The position numbers and the translations under genes are program-made. Positions 23,301 to 35,300 of a DNA stretch of 64,000 nt are shown here, in pieces. Each line of letters opens with the position of its first letter. The first letter of the stretch is position 1. The DNA is taken from assembly GCF_016653255.1 (NCBI RefSeq), contig NZ_NHSD01000302.1:1-64000 (forward strand). Reading direction: 5' to 3'. The stretch is from Rhodobaculum claviforme (lineage in GTDB: Bacteria > Pseudomonadota > Alphaproteobacteria > Rhodobacterales > Rhodobacteraceae). Under the pieces are notes generated by a model. It made no database searches, had not been told where the DNA came from, and saw only the letters and a list, made by a program, of their open reading frames with translations.

Positions 23301-26300
23301 GCTGACCTCCTCCGAGCCGGGGCAGTCGAACGAGATCTTCGTGCGCCACGATGCGCTGCCGACGCCCAACGCCTTCGACGCGACCTATCGCGGGCCGGTG
23401 TCGTCCAGCCTGACGGCGCTGGTGCCGGACACGCGGCCGGGGACCTACTACATCTCGGTGCGCAACTTCTCGGGGCCGGCGGACGGGGCCGACATCACGG
23501 TGATGGCCGAGTTGCTGCCGATGCAGGTCAGCGACGTGCGCACCGACCGCGGCGGCGACGCGCGGTATGTCACCACCACCATCGAGGGCGCGCAGTTCCA
23601 GCCCGGCGCCACCGTGCGGCTGATGCGGCCGGGGATCGACGAATTCGCCCCCGTCAACTGGCAGGTGGTCGATTCCACGCGCATCATTGCGATCTTCGAC
23701 CTCACCGGCGCCGAGCGCGGCCTGTACGACGTGGTCGTGACCAATCCGAATGGCGATCAGGCGATCCTGCCCTATCGCTTCCTGGTGGAGCGCGCCATCG
23801 AGGGGGACGTCACCATCGGCATCGGCGGGCCGCGGGTGATCCTCGCGGGCGAGGGCGAGATCTACTCCGTCGCCTTCCAGAACCTGCACAACCTCGATGC
23901 GCCCTACACGCATTTCCAGGTCGGCACGCCGGAGCTGCACTTCAACCCCTTCGTCTATGGCCTGCCGTTCCTGGAGTTCTTCACCAATGTGCGTGGCACG
24001 CCGGACGGGGCCGCGGACGGGCCCAACGCCGATGTGTTCTGGGCGGGGCTGGAGAGCATCGTCAACACCGACGGGCAGAACACCGCGTCGGGCTTCGTGT
24101 TCGACACCCCGGCCGACGGCTTCTCGGGGTTTTCGTTCAACGTGGCCACCTATCCCGGCCTGCGCGAGCTGCACGACGAGGCGTTCGACGCCTTCCGTGC
24201 GCGCATGGCGCGGGTGCTGCCGGACCTCGACGGGCTGCTGGCCGATGGCCCCGGCGGCATCGGCGCGTGGTATGACGCCGTGGTCGCCCAGGCCAACGAG
24301 ATCAATCCGGCGCTGGGCGCGGCCATGGCCGCCTTCCCGTTCGAGGAGCTCTACGACAGGAACGCCGCGGTGCCGGGCAAGTGTGAGATCCCGTTCATCC
24401 CGTTCCGGTTCCACATCTTCGCCGCCGCCACCTCGATGACGCGCGAGGAATTCGTGGCGTTCCAGCGGGCCGAGGCGCTGTCGCTGCGCGAGGCGATCCT
24501 GGCGGATACCGATGCGCCCTCGGCGCTGGTGGCGATTGCCGGGGATCCTGAGTCCTGGGTGAACCTGTATCTGGCCGGGCTGGAGCAGGCCGGCATCCTG
24601 CGCGATGCCGACGCGGTGCCGCCGGTCCGGCTCAACCCGAAGATCATGTCGCTGATGTCGGCTCTGGCCTCGGGCATCCTGTTCGAGCGCGCCGGCGCGG
24701 AGATCCGCTCGACCGCCAGCGTGCTGGAGTTCTTCGAGCAGCTTCGCGGCTGGTATGGCCATGACGCGCGCCTGATGGCCGACATTGAGTTCTGGGAAAC
24801 CCGTGGCGGTGGCGAGTGCCCGGAGGGCGAGATCCCCGTGCCCCGGCTGCCGGTGTTCGAGGACTACGACCTCGGCCTGACCAACCGCACCCATTGGGAG
24901 GCGGTGCGCATCTTCGTGCCCTGGGTGCCGTTCGAGAACCGGGGCGCGGCGCTGCCGGCGGATTTCATGGGCGGGCCGGCCTCGATCGACGCGCAGGAGT
25001 TCGTGGCGCTCGACTTCTCGGACTATTTCGCCGATCCGGCCAACGCCGGGCGGCTGGCCTCGCTGGCTGGGCCGCAGACCTTCGACACCGAGGGCTGGCT
25101 GCCGGCGAGCGAGCGGCTGCCCTATACCATCCGCTTCGAGAACGACGGGCAGTCGGGCGTCTGGGCCAACCGGGTGGAGGTCGCCACCCGGCTCGATCCC
25201 GACCTCGACGCGCGGTCGCTGGAGCTGGGCGACATCCGCATCGGCGACATCTCGATCCGGGTGCCGCAGGGGCGGTGGTTCCACGAGGAGGAGGTGGATT
25301 TCACCGACACGCTGGGCTTCGTGGTGCGGGTGTCGGCCGGGGTCGACCTGTTCCAGGACCCGGCCGCGGTGCGCTGGGTGGTGCAGGCCATCGACCCGCT
25401 GACCGGCGAGGAGCTGCGCTCGACCACGCGGGGGCTGTTGCCGCCGAATGCAGGCGGACAGAACGGCGCGGGCTTCGTCAGCTACACGGTGCGGCCGCGC
25501 ACCGACCTGCCCACCGGCACGCAGATCAGCAGTTCCGCCCGGGTGCTGTTCGACACGCTGTTGCCCGAGGACACGCTGGAGCTGGTCCAGATGGTCGACG
25601 GCGCGGCGCCGCAGACCACGCTGACGGTGATCCGCATCGCCGGCACCGACAGCCATGAACTGCGCTGGAACGCGCAGGACGACGCCGGCGGGTCGGGCGT
25701 GCGCCATGTCACGCTGTATGTGGCCGAGGACGGCGGCGATTTCCGCATCTGGGAGCGGCGCATCGCCGATGCCGGCGGCACCCGGATCTTCGAGGGGCAG
25801 GCGGGCAGGAGCTATGAGTTCCTCGCCATCGCCACGGATGTGTCGGGCAATGTGGAGCGGCCGCGCGACGGCTCGGCGGTGGCGGCCGACGGCCAGCCGG
25901 TGAACCTTGGCGCCCCGGCGACGGTGGAGGCCTCGACCCCGCCCAACTTCGGCCAGCCGCCGGCGCCGGTGGACACCCCCTCGCCCAACCTGCTGTTCGA
26001 TCTGGCCGAGGCGCGGGTGCCCGCGGCCGACCCGCTCAGCCGCCCGTCGGAATTCGCCAGCGTGCTGAGCCCCTTCACCGGGTCGGCCTTTGCCACCGGG
26101 ATCGAGGGCTCGCAGGGGGGCATCGGCCCCATGGCCATCGTCGAGCTGGCCGACGGGCGCATCCTCGTCTCCGGCGGGGCGAACCGCGGGCAGATCCACG
26201 TCTTCGGTCCGGAGGGCGGCGAGGCCAGCCGCGACACGCTGCTGGTCGAGCATGAGGTGCCGATCTTTCACATGCTGCGGGATGGCGAGGGCCGGTTGTG

Positions 26301-29300
26301 GGCCACCACCGGCGGCGGCGCGCTGCTGGAGATCGACCCCGACACCGGGGCGATCCTGGCCCGGCACGGAGAGGGCATCACCCTGGGCCTCGCGTGGGAG
26401 GAGGCGACGGGGCTTCTCTATCTGGGCAGCAATTCGGGCATCCGCACCTTCGACCCCGTCACCGGGGCCTTCGTGCAGTGGAGCCGGGACGAGAACCTGC
26501 GGGTCGGCAGCCTCGCCTTCGACGCCTACGGCGATCTGTGGGCGGTGACCTGGCCCGACCGCACGCAGGTCGTGCGCTTCACCGACCGGCAGCGCGCCGA
26601 GGCGATGTTCACCTTCGACGCGCTGGTGGACAGCCTCGCCTTTGGCCAGGCCGGCACGGTGCTGGAGGATCTCCTTTTCGTGTCGGCGAACACCGGGGCG
26701 GTGGGGCGCACGGGCGCGTTTGCCGAAGGCTCGGCGCTGACGATGGTGGATCTGGCCACGCTGCGGCGCATCGACATCGCCCTCGGCGGCAGCCGGGGCG
26801 ACGTGGTGTTCGCCACCGCCGACGGGCGCGTGCTGCTGAGCCAGTCGGGCCAGGTCGATCTGATCGCGCCGGCCTATGCGCCCAGCGTCCGCGCCACCAA
26901 CCCGCCGGCGGATGCGGTGGTGCCGCTGCCGCTGCCGGTGCTGACGGTGCAGTTCGACCAGGACATGTTCTTCGGCAGTCCCGGCAGCGCCGCCTCGGTG
27001 CTGAACCCCGCCAATTATGTGCTCGAAGGGGCGGCGGTCGGGGTCGTGACGCCGACGCAGCTGGCCTATGACGTCGAAACGCGGACCGTGCTGGTCAAGC
27101 TCCCGGGCCTCCTGCCCGACGACTACAGCCTGACGGTGAAGCGGTCGGTGACGTCGAACAACGGCCTGCGCATGGCCGAGGATCACGTCGTCGGGTTCCG
27201 CGGCATCAGCGACCTGTCGACGGTGCTCGACATCACCTTCACCGGCACGCGCTTCGACCGTGCCACCGGGACGATCCGCTACGAGGTGACGGTCACCAAC
27301 CTGTCTGATGCGGCGGTCGTCCTGCCGGCGATGATGACCATCGGCGCCGCGGCGGGGTTCGCCGGGTTGCCGCAGGACGCGATGCAGGACGACGAGGGGC
27401 TGTGGCTGATCGACCTGTCGGGCGCGCTGCCCGCCGACGGGCGGCTGGCGCCGGGGGCGGCCACCACCGGCCAGACCGTCGCCATCGTCACGCCCGACCG
27501 GCAGCGGCTGGTCTACACCACCGGCGTGGTGGGCACGCAATCGGCCAACCGCGCGCCGGTGTTCGTCTCGACCCCGCCGGATGTGGCCGCCATCGGCGAG
27601 GACCTGGCCTTTGCCGTCGCGGCCGAGGACCCCGACGGCGGCGTGGTGCTCTATCACCTGCTCAGCGGCCCCGCGGGCATGGTGCTCGACCCCGCGACGG
27701 GCGAGGGGCACTGGACCCCGCCCGAGGGGGTGCGCGACGCCGTGCCGGTGGTGGTGCAGGCCTTCGACCCGCGCGGCGCGGTGTCGGTGCAGAGCTTCGT
27801 GCTGCAGGTGGAGGGCGGCAACCGCGCGCCCGTCTTCGTGGGCCTGCCCAGCGAGGTCTCGGTGCGCGAGGGCGGGCTGGTGGAGCTGCAGGTGGTGGCC
27901 ACCGACCCGGATGGCGACGATCTGTCGATGTGGATCGACGGCCTGCCCGGCGGGGCCGCCTGGGACCCGTCCGCGCGGCTGCTGACCTGGCGGCCCGACC
28001 ATGACCAGGCCGGCAGCTACACCGTCACCGTGCGGATGAGCGACGGCACCCGCACCGTGGCCTCCGACATCCTCATCCGTGTCGCCGAGGCGACGCGCCC
28101 GGCAAGCCTGAGCGTCCCCGCCAGCGTGACGATCCGCGAGGGGGAGCGCATCCGGCTCGACCTGCTGGCCGAGGCCGAGCCGGGCGCGCCGCTGAGCTTC
28201 GGTGCGTTCAACAACTCGCTGCCCTGGGGGGCCAGGCTGAACGCCGCCACCGGCACCTTCGACTGGACGCCGACCCACATCCAGGCGGGCACCTACGAGA
28301 TCCTGTTCGGCGTGTCGGACGGGGCGGGGGTGGCCCTGGCCCGCACCGTGATCGAGGTGCTGCCGGACAACGGCGCGCCGGTGTTCGACGATTTCTCCGG
28401 CCTGAGGGTCCATGAGGGGCAGGAGATGTCGCTCCGGGTCTTTGCCTTCGACCCGGACAACCCCTTCTACGTCCCGCCCGCGCGTCTCGCCGACGGCAGC
28501 CTGATCGAGGCCGAGGAGGCGCCGCGCACCGTCGCGGTGGAGGTGGTGGGCGACCTGCCGCCGGGGGCGACGTTCGACACCGAGGCTTGGCTGCTGAGCT
28601 GGACGCCCGGGGCCAGCGCCGCAGGCACCTACGAGATCCGCTTCCGCGCCACCGACGACGGCGGCCCCACCGGCACGCCCATCGCCGTCGAGGACACCGT
28701 GGTGATCGAGGTGCTGCCGTTCAACCTCGCGCCGGTGCTGGCGCCGGTGGACACGATCACCCTGGCCCGCGGCGATGTGCGCGAGGTGCCGGTGTCGGCC
28801 TTCGATCCTGACGGCGACCCGCTGACGCTGATCCTGCGCAACGAGAGCCCGGGCATGCCGCTGCCGGATTTCGTGGGCTTCACCGACAACGGCGACGGCA
28901 CCGGGTTGATCCGGCTGGCGCCCGGGGTCGGCGACCGGGGGGCGCATGCGCTGATCCTGATCGCCCATGACGACGGCGGCAGCCAGGGCACGGTGCGCGG
29001 CGATGCCTATACCTTCGTGATCGAGGTGGAGGCCGACAACGAGCCGCCGCAGTGGCGCCATCAGGGCGATGTGGTCGCGGTGGCAGGCCAGCCGCTGGTG
29101 CTCGAACTGCGCGCGTCGGACCTGGATCAGGACGCGCTGGGCTTCGGCCTGGACGGTCTGCCGGTCGGTGCGGTGCTGACCGCCGATCCGCTGGTCTATG
29201 GCCGGGCGCAGCTGGTCTGGACGCCCACCGCCGCCGAGATCGGCAGCTACACCGCCACCGTCCGCGCCACCGATACCGGCGCCGGCGGGCTGACGGCGCC

Positions 29301-32300
29301 GGCCACCACCGAACTGGCCTTCGGGCTGACGGTGCGCGCGTCGAACGCGGCGCCAGTGCTCGATCCCATCGGCACGCTGCAGGCCACCATCGAGGAGACG
29401 CTGGTCCATGACTTCGGCGCCGTCGATCCCGACGGCGATGCGCTGACATTTGCCGCCGGCGATCTGCCGCCGGGGGCGCGCTTCGACCGGGCGACGGGGC
29501 GGTTCGAATGGACGCCGACGGCGGTGCAGGCCGGGGCCTTCACCTTCACCGTGGCGGTCAGCGACGGCGCGGCAACCAGCAGCGAGAGCGTGGTGATCGA
29601 GGTCGCCAGCGTGAACCGCGCGCCGGTCTTCGTGCCGATGTTCACCCAGCTGGGCCGCGAGCGGCAGGAGATCGCCTTCACCGTCTTCGCCGACGATCCC
29701 GACGGCGATCCGGTGTCGCTGTCGGTGGTGTCGGGCATGCCCGAGGGGGGCGGATTCTCGCCCAGCCGGGGGGAGTTCGTGTGGACCCCCGGGTTCGGGC
29801 AGTCGGGCGCGCATGTCATCCGCTTCGCCGCGCAGGACCCGCATGGCGCGGTGAGCTTCCTCGACGTCACCGTGTCGGTGGCCAAGGTCAACCGCGCGCC
29901 GGTGCTGAGCGCCTCGGACCGCGGCTTCCTGATCGGCGAGGCGCGCAGCTTCACGCTGGAGGCCGGCGATCCCGACGGCGATGCGATCACCTTCAGCGTG
30001 CTGGACCTGCCCGAGGGGGCGGTGCTGGATGCCGCCACGGGGGTGGTGCGCTGGACCCCCGGCCCGGGGCAGGCCGGGGATTACTACGTCACCTTCATCG
30101 CCTCGGACGGGACGGCGACGGGGCGCCAGACGATCCTGATGCGCGCCACGCTGGAGCCGGTGGCGCCGAGCGTGCGGCTGGAACTCACGCCCAGCTTCCC
30201 GGCCCGACCGGGGCAGGAGGTGCTGGTGCAGGTGGTGGCCGACAGCCTGGCCGACATCGCCGGGGTGCGGGTCTTTGCCGATGGGCAGGAACTGGCGCTG
30301 GACGGCTTCAACCGGGCGCGGATCACCCCCGCGGCGCCGGGCCGGATCATGCTGCGCGCGGTTGCCACCGACGCCGACGGGCTGGTGGGCGAGACGGAGT
30401 TGCCGCTGAAGGTGCGCGATCCCGCCGACCGGCTGGCACCTGTGCTGGGCCTCGACGCGGGGCCGCTGGCCGGGCAGCTGTCGGGGGTGGTGGCGGTGTC
30501 GGGGCTGGTGGCCGATGCCAACCTCGATTTCTGGCGGCTGGAGCTGCGCGATGTCACCGGCAACCGGCTGCTGGCGGTTCTGGGCGAGGGCGAGGGGACG
30601 CTGAACGGCGCTCTGGGCGATCTGGACACGCGCGCGCTCCTCAACGGGTTTTACCAGCTGCGGCTGGTGGCGCGCGACATGGGCGGGCGCGAGACCCGCA
30701 CCGACACCCGCATCGAGGTCAACGGCGCCGACAAGGCGGCCCGCCATGTGGAGGTCCGCACCGACCTGTCGCTCACCCTGGGCGGCGTGCCCTTCGACCT
30801 GACCCGGCGGCACGACAGCCTGACGCCCGCGGCCGCCGATTTCGGCAGCTTCTCGGCCGGGTTTGACGCGCAGCTGGCGCTGGGCGTGGCGCGCTTCGAT
30901 GCCAGCCGCGGCATCTGGCCGGCCATGGCGGTGGGCGAGCGGCTCTACATGACCGCCGCCGACGGCACGCGGCTGGGTTTCACCTTCGCGCCCGAGCCGG
31001 AGACGGTGGCCGGGCAGACATTCTTCCGCCCCGCCTGGGTGGCCGACCAGGATGGCTGGACGCTGCAGACGGGCGAGGCGCTGCTGCGGCTGTCGGCCGG
31101 GCGGTTCCACGTCGTCTCGGACGGCACGCCGTTCAACGTCACCGATCCCTTCCTTGGGGGCGAGGCGCCCTTCGTTCTGACGGCCCCCGACGGCACCGCG
31201 CATGTCCATGGCGCCGACGGCCGCCTGCGCGAGATCCGCAGCGCCGATGGTCGGCTCTTTGTGGGCGCGAGCGGCATAACCGCCGAGGGCGGCGCGGTGC
31301 TGAGCTTCCAGCGCGACAGCGCCGGGCGGATCACCCGCGCCACCGCGCCGGACGGCACCACGGTCCTCTATATCTATGACGCCGAGGGGCGGCTTGCCAT
31401 CGTGCGCCAGCTGCAGGACGGCTCGGGCACGCGCCACGGCTACGATGCCCAGGGCCGCCTGAGCCTGTCGGTGGATGTGGGCGGGGCCGGGACCGCGGTG
31501 GGCTATGGCGGCGGGGCGGTCTCGGTGCGGCCGGTGGTGGAGGATCTGGGCGGCATCACCGCCTTCACCGGCCGCGCCATCGACATCCCGGCCGACAGCG
31601 GGCCGCGCAGCCTTGCGCTGACGCTGCGCGACAGCGAGGTGCGCGCCGCGGCCGGCGGGCGGCTGATGCTGCGGGTGGCGCTGGACGATGCCGGGGCCGT
31701 GCCGGTGCTGGAGGGCGCGGCGCTGGTGTCGCTGCAGCAGACCGGCGGGCAGGCGGTGGCGATCTTTGCCGTCACCCGGCCCGGGCTCTATCGGCTGGAC
31801 CTGCCGGCGGGGGATGCGGCGACGATGACCGTCGGCCTCGCGGGGGATCTGAACGGGGACGGGCGGGTCGACGGCCTCGACAGCGCGCTGCTGTCGGCCG
31901 GCGGGCCGGGTGCCGACATCACCGGCGACGGGGCGGTGGACGCGACCGACCGGCAGCTGCTGAATGTCAACCATGGGGTGGTGCAGAACGCCCCGCCACA
32001 GGCGGTGGCGGCGCTGCCCGACCTGCTGACCCATGTGGACCGGGCGGTGCGCATCCCGCTGACCGACATCGCGGTCGATCCCGACGGCGACCGGATGTTC
32101 TTCCGCATCCTGGGGGCGGAGAATGTGACGGCGCGGCTGACCTCGGACGGGCAGTCGGTGGAGATCCGGCCCGACGCGGGCTTTGCCGGCGCGGGCGCGG
32201 TCACGCTGATGGCCGATGACGGGTATGCGGCCAGCGATCCCATCGCGCTCGACATCACGGTGTCGGATGCGCCGCTCCTGTCGGTGGACCTGACCTATCG

Positions 32301-35300
32301 CGCCTATCATTTCGACGCCGCCGGGATGTTCGCCGGGGTGGAGGTCATCGGCCAGTACGCCGATCTGGCCGATGTGGTGCTGCCGTTCGATTACGTCACC
32401 GTCGGCACGCTGGACCCGACGGTCGCGCGGCTGACCCCGCAGGGGCTGTTGCAGGCGACCGGCGACGGCGCCACGGCGCTGATCGCCCGGCGCGACGGGC
32501 TGGCGGATGCGACCGTGGTCCGCGTCGGGCTGCCGGTGGGGGCGGATGCGCTGACCTCCTACATCTCGGGGATCGAGGGCTATCCGGGCAGCGTGACACT
32601 GGCCACCGGCGGCGACACCCGGCAGATCGTCACCCTGCTGGGCGGCAACAAGTTCGAGCGTCTGGAGGAGGGGGTGATCTTCGTCGCCGGGGACGACGGC
32701 GTCATCTCCGTGGACGATGCGGGGCTGATCCGCTCGGTGGGCGCGGGCACCAGCCGCGTCACCGTCATCTACAGCCACGGCGAGGATGTGATCGACGTCA
32801 CCGTGGCCGCGCCGATCGAGGCGACATCGGCCGCGATGGGGGCCGAAGGCGGCGCGCTGCGGGCCCCCGACGGGACCATGGTCTCGCTTGGCGCCGGGCA
32901 GCTGAGCGGGGATGCGACGGTCGGCATCGTCGCGCTGGACGAGGCGGAGCTGGCGATCCCCGTGCCGCCCGATTTCGAGTTCGTGGCCGGGGCCGCCCTG
33001 CAGATCGACGGTGCCGACCTGACCGGTCCGGTGCAGCTCGCAGCCCCCGTGAACGGCAGCGCCGCGCCCGGCGAGACGGTCTATTTCTTCGTCGAGATCG
33101 ACTATACCGAGCTGACGGACGGCGAGTTCGGCAAGGTCTGGACCATCATCGACACCGGCACGGTGGGCGCCGACGGCATCGCCCGCACCGAATCGCCCCC
33201 GTTCCCCGGCCTGACCACCCGCGGCAACGTGCTGGTGGCCCGTTCCGCGATGCCCATGAACTTCATGAGCGTCTATGCCTCGCCGCTGGCGGCAACGGCG
33301 ATGATGATGCTGCCGGCCATGGCCATCGCCGGGGCCGCGGGCGGGCTTCTGGGGCTGACGGTGGCGTTTGGCACGGTGATGACCGGCATCGCCATGGTGG
33401 TCAACGACCGCGTCCAGGAGATGAAGGCCTGGCAGACCTATCGCGACGGCACCACCCTGAACGAGACGCAGATCCTCACGCCCACCGGCGCCGCCGGGCG
33501 CTACAACGTCCGGGTGAACCTGCCTGACGTGCCGCCCGGCCCGACCGTCGGCTCCGCCCCGCAGATCTCGGCCGAGGCGACCACCGATGGCGCCGGCGTC
33601 ACCACGCTGGAGATCTCGGGGCTGAACATGGTGACGCCGGCGGGTGCGGCCGGCGCGGTCGCCGGCGCCACCCTGGCGGAGACCCGCGTGGTGTTCGAGA
33701 TGGGCAGCTTCCGCCGGATCGTGCCCGGCAGCGCCTTCATCGACCCGCAGGAGCCCGACGCCGACGGCCGGGCGAGCTTCAGGGTGGAGATCCCCACCGA
33801 CATCCTCGCCGCGCGGGCCGACATCTATTTCGAGCGGCCGAACCCGGGCGCGGTGCCGGCCGGCACCTCGCCGCTCGCCTGGCCCGAGGGGGCGTCGGTG
33901 CTGCGCTCCAACCCGATCCGGGTCAGCAACGACCGCGGCTATGGCGCCGTTGGCGGCCGGCTGGGCGATCAGGCCTCGCTGCAGATCCTCGATCTGATCG
34001 GGCTGGGGCTGGGCAGCCCCGACGAAACCGCCGACATGATCCTGAACCTGCCGCTGAGCGCGGGCGGCGCGGCGATCCGCGGCGTGCCCGAGGCCGTGCT
34101 GATCGCCCCCGACATGTCGGCGGCCTATGTCGCCACCGAGGCCGGAATCGCGGTCGTGGACATGATGACCCTGCGGCAGTTCAACCCGCGCATGGACGGC
34201 GGCCCGCCCGATGTCATCCGCATCCCCGGCGGGCGGGTACAGGCGCTGGCGATCAGCCCGGACGGGAACTTCCTGTTCGCCGCCGGCACCGGCACGCTGC
34301 ACAAGATCGACCTGCGGCCGGGGTCCTCGACCTATCTGCAATCGGTGCTGGGGGGTGTCACCATCGACAGCCCGGCCGCGATGAACGGGCGCATCACCTC
34401 GATCGCGGTGTCGGCCGACGGGCGCAAGCTGTTCGCCACGGTGCCCCATTCGCAGCCCTTCGGGATCAACTCCTGGGCCCGCGGCGACCGCACCCAGGGC
34501 AAGATCGTCGTCGTCAACGTCGATCCCGGCGACCGTCCCGGCGGCGCCGCGCCCAGCGGCACCTACATGCAGATCATCGGCGAGCGGGACGCGGGCCGCG
34601 AGCCCTTCCAGATCGTCGCGACCAGCGACCCCGACCGGCTGGCCTTCGTCTCTCGCGGGGATCTCTATGGCGGGTTCCGCACCATCGAGGTCACCAACCG
34701 CGACCCCGGGGCCTTTGCCTGGACCATCCGCACCCCGGTGGAGGGGGCGCCGCGGGACGGCGGCGGCACCCGCGCGCCGCTGCAGCTCAACCATGAGATC
34801 ATCGGCGTGCGGTATGTGCCGATCCCGGTGCCGCTGCCCTTCATCGGCACCATCTGGCTGGAGAGCTACGCGCCCCTCACCGGGCAGCGCTATGACCTCG
34901 ACATCCGCAACGCCTCCGGTCTGGCGATCGCGCCCGACCTGTCGCATGCCTTCGTCGCCGACTGGGGGCTGTCGCGCTATCTGACGATGGACGCGCGTAT
35001 GGCCTACGAGATCGAGCTGCGCCACAACGAAGGCTCCAACATCGGCTACATCGTCAACCCCTTCGGGCTGGGGGCCGAGGACTGGAGCACCGACACATCG
35101 GTCAGCTATGGCCCGGCGCGGCTGGAATCGGCCTCCAGCCCGATCCCGATGCAGTTCCTGCAGCACATCGCGCTGACCCCCGACGGATCGCAGCTTTTTG
35201 CGCTGTTCCGCGGGGCGGGGTCGGTGGCGGCCTATGACGTGCAGGCCTGGATCGAGGAATCGCGGTCGCGGCTGGGCGAGACCTGGCGCCGGGCGCCGAT

